Shown one piece after another: positions 35,044-44,283 of a stretch of DNA of 64,000 bases. The position numbers were made by a program, and so were the translations under genes. The stretch lies in assembly GCF_036226885.1 (NCBI RefSeq), contig NZ_CP109027.1, forward strand, positions 124,001-188,000, read 5' to 3'. The DNA is from Streptomyces sp. NBC_00663. Its GTDB lineage: Bacteria; Actinomycetota; Actinomycetes; Streptomycetales; Streptomycetaceae. The notes below the pieces were generated by a model, which ran no database searches, had not been told where the DNA came from, and saw nothing but the letters and a program-made list of their open reading frames with translations. Position 1 is the first letter of the stretch. Every line of letters begins with the position of its first letter.

Positions 35044-35990
35044 GCCGTGGCCTTTCGGAGGTGGTAGTCGGGGTCGGCGACCGCGGCCGGCGGGCGGTCG
35101 GCGAGGACGTCGGCGACGCCGCGCGCCGCGTCGACGAAGGTCAGCGTCATCGCCCGGCGGGTCATGCCCATCAGGTGCGGGGTGAGGACGACGTTCGGGT
35201 GGTCGAAGAGCGGGTGGTAGAGGGCCGGTTCGGGGTCGAACACATCCAGGCCGACGCCGGACAGCCGGCCCGTCTCCAGGGCGGCCAGGGTGGCGTCGAG
35301 GTCGAGCAGGCCACCCCGGCCGCAGTTGACGAGGATCGCTCCCTGCTTGACGCGGGCCAGCAGGTGCTCGTCCACGAGGTGCCTGGTGCCCTCGGTGAGC
35401 GGGGTGTGCAGGGTCAGGACGTCACCGGCCGCGACGAGTTCGTCCAGATCGGCGCAGGCGACATCGGACGGCGGCGGGCTGAACGGGTCGTACGCGAGCG
35501 TCCGCATGCCGAAGACGGCGGCGAGTTCGCCCACCCGGCGGCCGATGCGGCCGTAGCCGACGATCCCCATCGTGGCGCCGTCCAGGTCGCCGACCGGCAG
35601 GCCGGCGCGTTCGGCCCAGCGGCCCTCGCGCACCAGCTCGGTCAGCGGATTGAGCCGCTTGGTCAGATGCAGCGCCATGGCGAGGACGCCCTCGGCCACA
35701 GCCCGGCTGCCGCTGTTGGGGGTGACGACGACGGGGATCCCGCGCGCGGAGGCCGCCGTCACGTCGACCAGGTCGACACCCACCCCGGTGCGGGCGATGA
35801 CCCGCAGCCGGGGCATCCGCGCGAGCAGGTCCGCGTCGACGTGCCGGTCCGCTCGGACGATGGCGCCCTCGGCGACCGCGAGTTCGTCGGGCGTGGGGTC
35901 GGTGACGAAGGTGACCCGCTCGCCGAGGACGGGGGCCACCGTGTCGGCGTCGACAGGACCGAGGGCCACGACGACATGCTGGGCAGCCAT
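35040..35990 (-). CDS. D-2-hydroxyacid dehydrogenase (NAD-dependent)
   Basis: A 316-residue protein of the D-isomer-specific 2-hydroxyacid dehydrogenase family. It has RTGVGVDLVDV, the Rossmann motif GIVGYGRIGRRVGEL, VNCGRGGLLD with the substrate-binding Arg region, and the catalytic His in VLTPHLMGM. GGAG lies 8 bases before ATG 35990, which is 4 bases after the dehydrogenase stop at 35995. It would reduce a 2-keto acid or oxidise a D-2-hydroxy acid. It is not part of the classical inositol pathway, so its presence is informative. Confidence 0.9.
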   Translation of the reverse strand: MAAQHVVVALGPVDADTVAPVLGERVTFVTDPTPDELAVAEGAIVRADRHVDADLLARMPRLRVIARTGVGVDLVDVTAASARGIPVVVTPNSGSRAVAEGVLAMALHLTKRLNPLTELVREGRWAERAGLPVGDLDGATMGIVGYGRIGRRVGELAAVFGMRTLAYDPFSPPPSDVACADLDELVAAGDVLTLHTPLTEGTRHLVDEHLLARVKQGAILVNCGRGGLLDLDATLAALETGRLSGVGLDVFDPEPALYHPLFDHPNVVLTPHLMGMTRRAMTLTFVDAARGVADVLADRPPAAVADPDYHLRKATA

Positions 35991-35994
35991 GCGA

Positions 35995-37212
35995 TCAACT
36001 CCGCGCCGAGTGACCGAAGTTCGCGCCGTCCACGGCTGGAACCGGTTGCCACGAACCGCTCTGTGCGGAGGCCGCGGCGGCTGCGATCACCTCGGCGACG
36101 GCGTGCGCGTCCTCGATCGTCGAGTTGTGGTGCTCGACGCCGGCCACGGCGGCCAGGAACTTCTTGGCCTCGATGACCTTCAGGTCGTCGTAGCCCATGC
36201 TGTTGCCGGGGCCGGGCTGGAAGCTGGCGTAGTCGCCCATGTGGCCGTTGCCGAGCACCGTGGTGTAGCCCTGGTGGGGGCCGCTGCGGTCGAGGGCGAC
36301 GCGCAGTTCGTTCATGCGCTCGAAGTTCCAGGTGACCGAGCCGTCGGTGCCGTAGATCTCGAAGCCGATGCCGCACTGCGGGCCGACGATGATCCGTGAC
36401 GCCTCCAGCGTGCCGACGGCTCCCCCGCTGAAACGGACGAGAGCGGCGGTGTAGTCGTCGTTCTCGACCTCCGCCATCTCACCGTCCTCGATCACCGCGA
36501 AGTGCGTGCCCGAGCCCATGGGCAGCAGCGGGCGCTCGGTGTAGACGGTGCTGGTGAGCGCGGAGACCTCGTCGATCGGGGCCACGACGTAGCTGACGAG
36601 GTCCACGACGTGGCTCATCAGGTCGCCGAGCGCGCCGTGTCCGGCCAGGTCCCGCTTGAAACGCCAGGACAGGGCGCCCTTGGGCTCGGAGGCGTAGCCA
36701 GAGAAGAACGTGGCGCGCACGTTGGTGATACGGCCGAGCCTGCCCTCGGCGATGAGCTGGCGTGCGCGCTCGACGGCGGGGGCGTGCCGGTAGTTGTAGC
36801 CGATGGAGGTGACCACGTCGGCGGCGCGGGCCGCGGCGGCGACCTCGGCGGTCTCCTCGGCGCTGCGTCCGACGGGCTTCTCGATCCAGAACGGCTTGCC
36901 TGCCTTGGCGGCGGCGATGCCTATCTCGTGGTGGAGGATGTTGGGCGCGCAGATCGAGACGACCTCGACGTCCGGGTCGTCGAGAACGGCACGGTAGTCG
37001 GTGGATACCTTCTCGTAGCCGAGGACGTCACGGGCGTAGGCGGCCCGGTCCTCGGCCGTGTCGGCGGCGTGCACGAGGCGGGGCTTGATGCCCAGCTCGG
37101 GGTAGACGGAGGGCAGCGCCTGGTAGGCGCGGCTGTGCAGCTTGCCCATCCAGCCGACGCTGATGAGCCCGACGCCTATCTCGCGTGCGGCGCCCGGGGT
37201 GGTGGGGGTCAT
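35995..37212 (-). CDS. Gfo/Idh/MocA-family oxidoreductase (long form)
   Basis: A 405-residue dehydrogenase, longer than its three relatives in the window because of C-terminal insertions. The N-terminus is VGLISVGWMGKLHSRAYQAL, the active-site loop is WIEKPVGRSAEET, and GALGDLMSHVVDLVSYV carries the conserved His. ATG 37212 has CAGGAGAC 6 bases upstream. It lies between the hydroxyacid dehydrogenase and aldolase genes in one operon. A cyclitol or uronate dehydrogenase is likely. Its LGDLMSHVVD pattern is seen in inositol and levoglucosan-type dehydrogenases, which is a family-level comparison only. Confidence 0.88.
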   Translation of the reverse strand: MTPTTPGAAREIGVGLISVGWMGKLHSRAYQALPSVYPELGIKPRLVHAADTAEDRAAYARDVLGYEKVSTDYRAVLDDPDVEVVSICAPNILHHEIGIAAAKAGKPFWIEKPVGRSAEETAEVAAAARAADVVTSIGYNYRHAPAVERARQLIAEGRLGRITNVRATFFSGYASEPKGALSWRFKRDLAGHGALGDLMSHVVDLVSYVVAPIDEVSALTSTVYTERPLLPMGSGTHFAVIEDGEMAEVENDDYTAALVRFSGGAVGTLEASRIIVGPQCGIGFEIYGTDGSVTWNFERMNELRVALDRSGPHQGYTTVLGNGHMGDYASFQPGPGNSMGYDDLKVIEAKKFLAAVAGVEHHNSTIEDAHAVAEVIAAAAASAQSGSWQPVPAVDGANFGHSARS

Positions 37213-37232
37213 CTGTGTCTCCTGAGGGGGTT

Positions 37233-38003
37233 CTAGGCCCGGGCTCGGTCGAGCGCGCTGGACAGAGCGGCGGCGAGCAGGGTGGAGTCGGAGCCGATGC
37301 CGATGAAGGTCCATCCCTCGGCCCGCTTCGCGGCCGCGGCGGCGCCGTCGTTGACGAGGAGGCCGCACGCCTTGCCGTGGTCGGCGGCGGCCTTACGGAC
37401 GCGCTCCAGCGCCTGCTGGTAGACGGCGGCGCCGAACTCGCCGGGCACGCCGAGGTCGTGGCTGAGGTCGCGGGGGCCGACGAACAGCACGTCGGCTCCG
37501 TCAAGGGCCGCGATGGCCTCGACCTCGTTCAGCGCGGCGGCCGACTCGATCTGGACCACGCCGAGGATCTCCCCCGCACGGTCCAGGGCTTCGGGGTCGA
37601 GGGCGAAACGGCAGGACCGGTTGTAGGTGGCCACACCCCGGTCCCCCGCGGGCGGGTACCTCAAGTGCCGGATGGCTTCCTCGACCTCGGCCGCCGTGTC
37701 GAGGCGCGGCAGCATGACTCCGGCGACGCCCTGGTCGAGGGCGCGGCCGATGCGGATGCGGGCCGCGGACTCGACGCGTACGACGGTCGGCACCCCGTAG
37801 GCAGCGGCGGCGGGGACGGTCGTACGGAGCTGCTCCTCGCCTCCGGCGCCGTGTTCGAGGTCGAGCAGCACCCAGTCGGCTCCGGCGGCGGCGCAGACCT
37901 CGGCCGAGACCGGGGAGGCGAGGCCGATGAAGGTGCCGAGGGTGGCCTCACCGGCGGCGAGGCGGCGGCGCAGGCGGCCGAAGTCCAACGGTGAGTTGTT
38001 CAT
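37233..38003 (-). CDS. HpcH/HpaI-family aldolase (2-keto-3-deoxy acid type)
   Basis: A 256-residue class II pyruvate-dependent aldolase. Conserved parts are GLASPVSAEVCAAAGADWVLLDLEHGAG, MLPRLDTAAEVEEA, VVQIESAAALNEV (metal Glu) and FVGPRDLSHDLG (metal Asp). ATG 38003 is preferred to the GTG three codons upstream because it overlaps the IolD stop in an ATGA and has AGAGGTGG 5-6 bases upstream. In canonical inositol breakdown the carbon chain is cut by the phosphate-requiring IolJ. Here this aldolase directly follows iolD and may cut an unphosphorylated keto-deoxy acid. Confidence 0.9.
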   Translation of the reverse strand: MNNSPLDFGRLRRRLAAGEATLGTFIGLASPVSAEVCAAAGADWVLLDLEHGAGGEEQLRTTVPAAAAYGVPTVVRVESAARIRIGRALDQGVAGVMLPRLDTAAEVEEAIRHLRYPPAGDRGVATYNRSCRFALDPEALDRAGEILGVVQIESAAALNEVEAIAALDGADVLFVGPRDLSHDLGVPGEFGAAVYQQALERVRKAAADHGKACGLLVNDGAAAAAKRAEGWTFIGIGSDSTLLAAALSSALDRARA

Positions 38004-39958
38004 CCGTACCACCTCTGGGAAGCGAGACCCTCTTCGTACTCACGGCGCAGCTGGGCGACCGTTTCCTGCTCGGAGACCTCGGCCGGGGCCACGTCCCACC
38101 ACACGCCCGCGCCGGGGAGGTCGGCGTGCGGGATCACGGGGACGACGAGGACGACGGGCCCGGCGTGGTCGCGGGTGTCGGCCAGGGCGGCGCGCACCTC
38201 GTCGGCGGTGGTGGCGCGGAGCGCGCGGGCGCCGAGGCCCTCCGCCGTCTTGACGAGGTCGACCTGGAGGTAGTCGCCCTCCAGCCGGGCGGGCTTGTGC
38301 GAACCGATCTCCAGGCTGCCGTCCCGGTAACGGAACTCGTTGCCGAACTCCCGGCCGTTGCGGCCCATCTGGAGGCGGTGGATGACCTGGTAGCCGTGGT
38401 TCTCCGGGATCACGATGGTGAGCGGGAGCCGTTCCTGGGCGGCCGTGACCAGCTCGGTCGGCGCCATGAGGAAGGTGCCGTCGCCCAGCAGGGACAGCAC
38501 CCGCTTCGACGCGTCCGGCGCGGCGAGGCGGACACCGATCGCGGCGGGCAGTTCGTAGCCCATGCAGGAGAAGCCGAACTCCAGGTGCGCGAGGCGGCCT
38601 TCGGTGGCGTCCCACACCTTCTGGAGGTCGCCGGGCGGACCGCCGGCGGCGGCGATGATCGTGTCGCCGGACTGCGCGTGCTCCTGGAGCAGACCGATCA
38701 ACTGGCCCTGGGTGAGCAGCGCGTCGGTGTCGCTGACGACGTCGGGATCGGCGGTGGAGTGGTCGAAGGGGGTGTCTGGGTCGAGGGCGGCGGTCCGCAG
38801 CGCCTGCCACCGCGCGTCCAGCTCGCGCACCTTCTCCTGCCAACCGGCCGACGTGGTCGTGCCGTTGGCGCGTACGGCGTCGGTCAGCGCGGCGAGTGCC
38901 CGCTTGGCGTCGGCGACGATGCCGGTGGCACCCAGGCGGTCCGCGTCGTGCACGTTGACGTTGATGCTCGCGAAGCGCACGTCCGGGTTCTCGAAGATCG
39001 AGTGCGAGGCGGTCGCGAAGTCCGTCAGGCGCGAGCCCACGGTGAGTACGAAGTCGGCCTCCCGGGCGAGCGCGTTGACGGCCTGGGTGCCTTCCAGACC
39101 TATGCCACCGAGTCCCCACCAGGCGCGACGCTGGACGGCGCCCTTGCCCGCGAAGGTTTCGGCGACCGGGATGCCGGCCGCGTCGGCCAGCGCCTCCAAC
39201 TCCTCGGTGGCACCGGAGTACACGACCCCGCCACCGGCGATGATCAGCGGCTTCTCCGCCTCGGCGAGCATCCGCGCCACCACGGCGACCTCGTCGGCGT
39301 CCGGCGCCGGTCGACGGATCGTCCAGTCGCGCTCGGCGAAGAACTCCACCGGATAGTCGTACGCGTGGGACTGGATGTCCTGCGGCAGGGAGACGACGAC
39401 CGCGCCCGTGTCCACGTCGGTCAGCGCCCGCATCGCCGCGGGCAGCGCGGTCAGCAGTTGCTCGGGCCGGGTGATGCGGTCGAAGAAGCGGGAGACGGGC
39501 CGGAAGGCGTCGTTGACCGAGGTGTCGGCCTCGATGGGGTGCTGCAACTGCTGGAGCACGGGCCCCTGGTGGCGGGTCGCGTAGGTGTCGCCCGGCAGCA
39601 GCAGGACGGGCAGCCGGTTGACGGTGGCGAGGCCCGCGCCGGTCACCATGTTCAGGGCGCCGGGCCCGATGGAGGCGGTCACGGCGAGGGTGGAGTGCCG
39701 CCTGTTCGCCTTGCCGTAGGCGGTCGCGATGTGGACGAGGGCCTGCTCGTTGCGCCCCTGGATGAAGGGGAGTTCGTCGCTGAGCTGGTCCAGGGCCTGG
39801 CCGAGGCCGGCCACGTTGCCGTGGCCGAAGATGCCGAGCGCGGCGGGGATGAGGCGGCGGCGGTGGCCGTCGGCCACGGAGTACTGCCGGGAGAGGTAGG
39901 TGACGACGGCCTGGGCGACGGTGAGGCGCACCGTGCGCTGCGGGGTCGGGTCAGTCAT
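38000..39958 (-). CDS. iolD: 3D-(3,5/4)-trihydroxycyclohexane-1,2-dione hydrolase
   Basis: A 652-residue ThDP-dependent ring-opening enzyme, the expected length for IolD. The N-terminal domain has GHGNVAGLGQAL, QGRNEQALVHIATAYGKA (activating Glu) and ASIGPGALNM. The cofactor motif in the C-terminal domain is LLGDGTFLMAPTEL ending in IPENHGYQ. The insert GRNGREFGNEFRYR is IolD-like. ATG 39958 has GGAG 8 bases upstream. IolD hydrolyses the cyclic dione made by IolE to 5-deoxy-glucuronate. This is the strongest pathway marker of the block. It is the second gene of the operon that starts at 41431. Confidence 0.93.
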   Translation of the reverse strand: MTDPTPQRTVRLTVAQAVVTYLSRQYSVADGHRRRLIPAALGIFGHGNVAGLGQALDQLSDELPFIQGRNEQALVHIATAYGKANRRHSTLAVTASIGPGALNMVTGAGLATVNRLPVLLLPGDTYATRHQGPVLQQLQHPIEADTSVNDAFRPVSRFFDRITRPEQLLTALPAAMRALTDVDTGAVVVSLPQDIQSHAYDYPVEFFAERDWTIRRPAPDADEVAVVARMLAEAEKPLIIAGGGVVYSGATEELEALADAAGIPVAETFAGKGAVQRRAWWGLGGIGLEGTQAVNALAREADFVLTVGSRLTDFATASHSIFENPDVRFASINVNVHDADRLGATGIVADAKRALAALTDAVRANGTTTSAGWQEKVRELDARWQALRTAALDPDTPFDHSTADPDVVSDTDALLTQGQLIGLLQEHAQSGDTIIAAAGGPPGDLQKVWDATEGRLAHLEFGFSCMGYELPAAIGVRLAAPDASKRVLSLLGDGTFLMAPTELVTAAQERLPLTIVIPENHGYQVIHRLQMGRNGREFGNEFRYRDGSLEIGSHKPARLEGDYLQVDLVKTAEGLGARALRATTADEVRAALADTRDHAGPVVLVVPVIPHADLPGAGVWWDVAPAEVSEQETVAQLRREYEEGLASQRWYG

Positions 39959-39988
39959 GAGTCGGCTCCGATGCGAAGGAGTGCGGCG

Positions 39989-41431
39989 TCACCAGGGACG
40001 GCCGTGCAGAACGATGGTCTTGACCTCGGTCATCTCGCTGACCGCGGCGCGGGGGCCTTCCTTGCCGTAGCCGCTGCCCTTGAGGCCGCCGTACGGCATC
40101 AGGTCGGCGCGCCACAGGGGCGTCCAGTTGATGTGGACGGACCCGGCGTCGATCTCCCGGATGGCCCGCACCGCGCCGGCGATGTCGGAGGTGAAGATGC
40201 CGGCGCCGAGGCCGTAGGCGGTGCCGTTGGCCTGGGCGATGGCGGACTCCCAGTCGTCCGCCGAGCTGACGGCGACGGCGGGACCGAACAACTCCGTCTG
40301 GCTGAAGGCGGATCGGGGGTCGACGTCGGCGACGACGGCCGGCTGCACCACGGCACCGTCGCGCTCACCGCCGGTCAGGACTCGCGCCCCGTCCGCGGTG
40401 GCCTGGGCGATGGCCCGCTCGACGCGCTCCGCCTCGGTGGCCGTGATGAGGGCGCCCATCGTGGTGTCCGGGGAGGAGGGGTCGCCGGTGCGGATGGCCC
40501 GGACCTTGGGGACGAGGGCGTCCAGGAAGTCGCCGGTCACGGCGGGATGGGTGATCACACGCTGGACAGAGATGCAGACCTGTCCGGCGTTGACGTACCC
40601 ACCCGCCGCGACGGCGCTCGCGGCGGCCTCGATGTCGGCGTCGGGGAGGACTACGACCGGGCAGGAGGCGCCGAGTTCCAGGGACAGCTTCTTCACGCCC
40701 GCGACGCGGGAGATGTGCTCGCCGGTGGCCGTCGAGCCGGTGAAGGAGATCTTGCGGACGCGGGGGTCGGTGACCAGCGCGTCGCCGAGCACCGAGCCGG
40801 AGCCGACGAGCACGGAGAGCACGCCTTCGGGCAGGCCCGCGTCCACGAAACACTCGGCGAGTGCCAGGGCGGTCAGCGGGGTCGTGGTGGCCGGCTTGAG
40901 AACCACCGCGTTGCCCGCGGCCAGGGCCGGGGCGAGCTTGTGCAGGACCAGCAGCGCCGGGTAATTGAACGGAGTGATCGCCACGACGATCCCGCACGGC
41001 TGACGCAGCGTGAAGCCGATCTTGTCCTGCCCGGTGCCGCGGTTGGCGTCGAGCGGAAGGGTCTCGCCGTAGAGCTGCGTGCCTTCGAAGGCGGCGAGCC
41101 GGATCAGGTCGCCCGAGCGAGACGCTTCGCCGGTGGCCTCGGTGATGGTCTTGCCGGATTCCGCGCTGATGGTCTGCGCGATCTTCGGGGCCCGCTCGTC
41201 GGCGAGTTCCGCGGCGCGCAGCAGGATGCGCATCCGCTCATGCGCGGGTGTGCGGCGCCAGACCGCCGCGCCGTGTTCCGCCGCGGCGAGAGCCACCTCT
41301 ACGTCTTCGGTTCCGGCGAGCGCCACGGTGCCCACCGTCGAACCGTCGAACGGCGACGTGACCTCCCGGGTCTGCGCGGTTCCCTTGGCCGCTTGCCAGC
41401 GACTACCGATCAGCAACTCCACGGGCGCCAT
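39989..41431 (-). CDS. Aldehyde dehydrogenase (NAD(P)-dependent)
   Basis: A 480-residue aldehyde dehydrogenase. It shows GIVVAITPFNYPALLVLHKLAPALAAG, the NAD-site SFTGSTATGEHI, LELGASCPVVVLPDAD, catalytic GQVCISVQR and YGGLKGSGYGKEGP. ATG 41431 has GGAGAGG just upstream. It heads the operon aldehyde dehydrogenase, iolD, aldolase, Gfo/Idh/MocA, hydroxyacid dehydrogenase, iolE-like. Its branch resembles lactaldehyde/glyceraldehyde-type dehydrogenases. It may oxidise the aldehyde released by the aldolase (for example a tartronate or malonate semialdehyde); this is inferred from context. Confidence 0.9.
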   Translation of the reverse strand: MAPVELLIGSRWQAAKGTAQTREVTSPFDGSTVGTVALAGTEDVEVALAAAEHGAAVWRRTPAHERMRILLRAAELADERAPKIAQTISAESGKTITEATGEASRSGDLIRLAAFEGTQLYGETLPLDANRGTGQDKIGFTLRQPCGIVVAITPFNYPALLVLHKLAPALAAGNAVVLKPATTTPLTALALAECFVDAGLPEGVLSVLVGSGSVLGDALVTDPRVRKISFTGSTATGEHISRVAGVKKLSLELGASCPVVVLPDADIEAAASAVAAGGYVNAGQVCISVQRVITHPAVTGDFLDALVPKVRAIRTGDPSSPDTTMGALITATEAERVERAIAQATADGARVLTGGERDGAVVQPAVVADVDPRSAFSQTELFGPAVAVSSADDWESAIAQANGTAYGLGAGIFTSDIAGAVRAIREIDAGSVHINWTPLWRADLMPYGGLKGSGYGKEGPRAAVSEMTEVKTIVLHGRPW

Positions 41432-41540
41432 TGCCCTCTCCCTTCAGGAAGCCGTCAAAAACACGGCCATGCTCTCGGCCAAGCCGTTTACGTGTCGGCA
41501 ACGCTAGGTCGGGCGGGGAGGGGTTGCGAAGCCCTCGAAT

Positions 41541-41581
41541 CCATCATTTCGCCATCATGGATGCCATCATTTATCCCTCAT
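41541..41581 (+). promoter_or_regulatory. Double phased operator in the aldehyde dehydrogenase/reductase divergent region
   Basis: Two 18-bp elements, CCATCAT-TTCG-CCATCAT (41541-41558) and CCATCAT-TTAT-CCCTCAT (41564-41581), give four 7-base units at 11-, 12- and 11-bp spacing. They lie between divergent genes starting at 41431 and 41620. The same element is found at 22695, 30533 and 34047. Confidence 0.7.
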
Positions 41582-41619
41582 GGTGGAGGTCCGTCACCTC
41601 CCTGACCTACGGTCGCGAC

Positions 41620-42540
41620 ATGGATCGGAACACGGACACGTCGCAGAAGGAGCTCCGCTCCGTCGCCTTCATCGGTCTCGGCATCATGGGCGGCCCGATG
41701 GCGGCCAACCTCGTCCGGGCGGGCTACCGGGTCACCGGCTACAACCGCAGCCGGGCGGCCGTCGACCGGCTCGTCGAGGCAGGCGGTCACGCGGCGAGCA
41801 GCGTCGCGGAGGCGGTCGTCGACGCGGACGCCGTCATCACCATGCTCCCGGCCGACGCCGAGGTCACCGAGGTCGTCCTCGGCGTGGGCGGCGTACTGGA
41901 ACACGCCCGGGCCGGAAGCCTGTTGATCGACATGAGCACCATCAGCCCGCGCACCGCCGTCGCGCTCGCCGAGGCGGCCCGCGAGCGCGGCGTACGAGTC
42001 CTCGACGCGCCCGTCTCCGGCGGAGAAGCGGGGGCCGTCGAAGCCACGCTGTCCATCATGGCCGGCGGCGACGCCATGGACTTCGAGCGGGCGGCTCCCC
42101 TCTTCCACGCCCTGGGCACCACCGTCGTGCACGTCGGCCCGCACGGCGTCGGCCAGACGGTGAAGGCCGCGAACCAGCTTGTCGTGGCCGTCAACATCCA
42201 GGCCCTGGCCGAGGCCGTCGTCTTCCTGGAGAAGGCGGGCGCCGACCTGCCGGCCGCGCTGACGGTCCTCGGCGGGGGCCTGGCCGGTTCCACCGTCCTG
42301 AACCGCAAGAAGGACACCATGCTGAACCGGGAGTTCACCGCCGGCTTCCGCATCGACCTCCACCACAAGGACCTGGGCATCGTCACCGACACGGCCCGCG
42401 ACATCGGCGCGGTCCTGCCGGTGGGCGCCCTGGTCGCCCAACTCCTGTCGTCCTGCCGGGCGAACGGCGACGGCAGCCTGGATCACTCGGCGTTGCTGCG
42501 GGGTGTCGAGCGCCTCTCCGGTCGAGCACGGATCGACTGA
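41620..42540 (+). CDS. 3-hydroxyisobutyrate/2-hydroxy-3-oxopropionate dehydrogenase-type reductase (GarR-like)
   Basis: A 306-residue beta-hydroxyacid dehydrogenase. It has the Rossmann start VAFIGLGIMGGPMAANLVRAGY, LLIDMSTISPRTA, DAPVSGGEAGA, the catalytic-Lys region GVGQTVKAANQLV, and DLHHKDLGIVTD. ATG 41620 has no clear ribosome binding site, so a leaderless or near-leaderless message is possible. It is divergent from the aldehyde dehydrogenase operon, with the double operator between them. Such enzymes reduce semialdehydes like tartronate or malonate semialdehyde, which suits a three-carbon product of the pathway. Confidence 0.9.
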   Translation: MDRNTDTSQKELRSVAFIGLGIMGGPMAANLVRAGYRVTGYNRSRAAVDRLVEAGGHAASSVAEAVVDADAVITMLPADAEVTEVVLGVGGVLEHARAGSLLIDMSTISPRTAVALAEAARERGVRVLDAPVSGGEAGAVEATLSIMAGGDAMDFERAAPLFHALGTTVVHVGPHGVGQTVKAANQLVVAVNIQALAEAVVFLEKAGADLPAALTVLGGGLAGSTVLNRKKDTMLNREFTAGFRIDLHHKDLGIVTDTARDIGAVLPVGALVAQLLSSCRANGDGSLDHSALLRGVERLSGRARID

Positions 42541-42622
42541 GCCAGTCACGCGCCCGGCTCACGCGATGTCAGGAGGCGCAAAGTTGGCTGACACCGTCAG
42601 AGCGGTGAAGCGCCGGGACGGC

Positions 42623-44041
42623 TCAGCCGCGCAGTGAGTGCAGAAGGTCGCCGATCTTCGCCGCCACGGTCTCGGCCGCGCCCTGGGCGTAGGACGAGTC
42701 CATCGCCTCGTAGGTGATGCGAGCGTAACTGCGGGCCTCGGCCATGTTCTTCGCCCCGCCCTCGAACATCGACATCACGGCGGTGTGCGGGAACGGTGAG
42801 TGCTTCCTGATGCCCAGCGCGGTGTCGGTGGACAGCTCCGGTGAGACGCCGACGAACACGCCGTCACCGACCTGGAGCACCCAGATCGGCACGTCGGCCG
42901 TGCCGGTGGGCGTGAAGTCGTACGACGTCGTCGGCCCCGTGGGATGACCGGACGCCGTCGTCTGCACCGTCACGCTGCTCTTGAGGAAGCGCAGCGTCGA
43001 ACTCCCGCTGCCGCCGGCCGTCTTGACGGTTTCGCTGACCCGCACGGCCTCGGTGCCCAGCCGTTCGCCCTGCACGGTCAGCAGCAGCCAGCCCGCGTCC
43101 TGGGCGTCGACCTGGGACCAGTTCCGGTCCTTGTCGATGGTGTAGCGCTTGGAGCGGAACGCCGGGGACTGGTCGCCGCAGGAGCCCACGAGGAAGAAGC
43201 CGACGACATCGCCGTCGTACTGCTTCTCCAGGTGCTGCACGGCGGCGCCCGCGAGGTCGGCCGTGATCGGCAGGTCACCGTTGGCCATGACCGACTCCAT
43301 CATGACCGAGGACTGGACGCTGTAGTTCATGAGGACGGCGATCGGGTTTCCGTCCAGGTCGTCGACGCGGGTGACGCCGACGCTCTTGTCGGAGGTGCCC
43401 GCCTCGCCGGTGCCCAGCCACCAGCCGTCCGCCGTGCGGACGTCGCGGTTGACGTTCACGTCGCACGTGCCGGTCCCGTAGCCGACCCGTGCGGAGCGCA
43501 GGCCCTTCACGGCGGCCGCGATCGCGGTCGAGGTGGCCTGCTCGATCTGCTGGACGTACCGCGCGGCCCCTGCGCTGCTGGAGGCCGCCTGCACATGCGG
43601 GGCGGAGAACGTGTGCGTCACCGTGACCATGATGTCGGCGGTCGCCACGCCGGCCGCCTTCGAGATGACCGACCGCATCGCGGCGATCGCCTCCGCGCTG
43701 ATCGACGTCAGGTCCAGCACGGCGAGGACGACCCTGCGTGAGCCGCTTTCCAGCAGAAGGGTCCGCACGTAGAGGTCGTCATGGACGGTGGTGAAGTTGT
43801 CGAGCGGCAGAAGGGAGGCCGGGATGTCGATCGCGGCCCGGCCGGCCCCCGCCTTCAGGCCCGTCGCGGCCGCATGTGCGTCTGCCGCCGACGCCTGGGC
43901 GGCGGAGCCGACCCCGAGCGTCGCGGCCGTCACGGCTGCCGCGACGGAGCCGTTGAGGAACGACCTCCGATGCAGTGTGCTGCCCTGTCGATTTCCCTCG
44001 TCCTCGTTCTCACCCACGGAAAGCAGACTTTTATCCCGCAT
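42623..44041 (-). CDS. Tat-exported neutral/alkaline ceramidase-like protein
   Basis: About 472 residues from ATG 44041. After a hydrophilic start, HRRSFLNGSVAAAVTAATLGVG forms a twin-arginine-type signal. The mature part shows ceramidase-family features: AGAGRAAIDIP at its start, LYVRTLLLESGSRRVVLAVLDL, VTHTFSAPHVQ with His pairs for zinc, FLVGSCGDQSP and WVLQVGDGVFVGVSPEL. It is shorter than full neutral ceramidases and lacks their C-terminal domain, so an amidase/esterase of different substrate is possible. It is divergent from the EstA-like gene at 44284, and both proteins act outside the membrane. The start is approximate. Confidence 0.8.
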   Translation of the reverse strand: MRDKSLLSVGENEDEGNRQGSTLHRRSFLNGSVAAAVTAATLGVGSAAQASAADAHAAATGLKAGAGRAAIDIPASLLPLDNFTTVHDDLYVRTLLLESGSRRVVLAVLDLTSISAEAIAAMRSVISKAAGVATADIMVTVTHTFSAPHVQAASSSAGAARYVQQIEQATSTAIAAAVKGLRSARVGYGTGTCDVNVNRDVRTADGWWLGTGEAGTSDKSVGVTRVDDLDGNPIAVLMNYSVQSSVMMESVMANGDLPITADLAGAAVQHLEKQYDGDVVGFFLVGSCGDQSPAFRSKRYTIDKDRNWSQVDAQDAGWLLLTVQGERLGTEAVRVSETVKTAGGSGSSTLRFLKSSVTVQTTASGHPTGPTTSYDFTPTGTADVPIWVLQVGDGVFVGVSPELSTDTALGIRKHSPFPHTAVMSMFEGGAKNMAEARSYARITYEAMDSSYAQGAAETVAAKIGDLLHSLRG

Positions 44042-44283
44042 TTCATTCCCATTTCGCGTGACGGCCGCATGACGAAAAGCACAAAACGCGAGGACCGTGA
44101 CACCGGTCTCGGCGAGCGTCAACAGGCACGGCACGCCATCTAAGGTTGCACACTGCGACACCCTGGAGATGACCAGGGAACCTCTCCACCAGCTGTGAAG
44201 AGCACGCCTTTTTCTCATCAAATCCATGACGTGGCCGGATACCTTGCGGCAGCGACTCATCCCCCACGAAGGAGTTCGAATTG

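Noticed and set aside
37991..41605. A plus-strand open frame of over 1200 codons
   Set aside because: It is exactly antisense to the iolD and aldehyde dehydrogenase genes, has low-complexity Gly/Val/Arg/Asp content and no recognisable domain. Such frames are usual shadows of high-GC genes.
42541..42622. Small hairpin CTGAC-ACC-GTCAG between convergent genes
   Set aside because: Only five base pairs and no U-tract, too weak to call a terminator.
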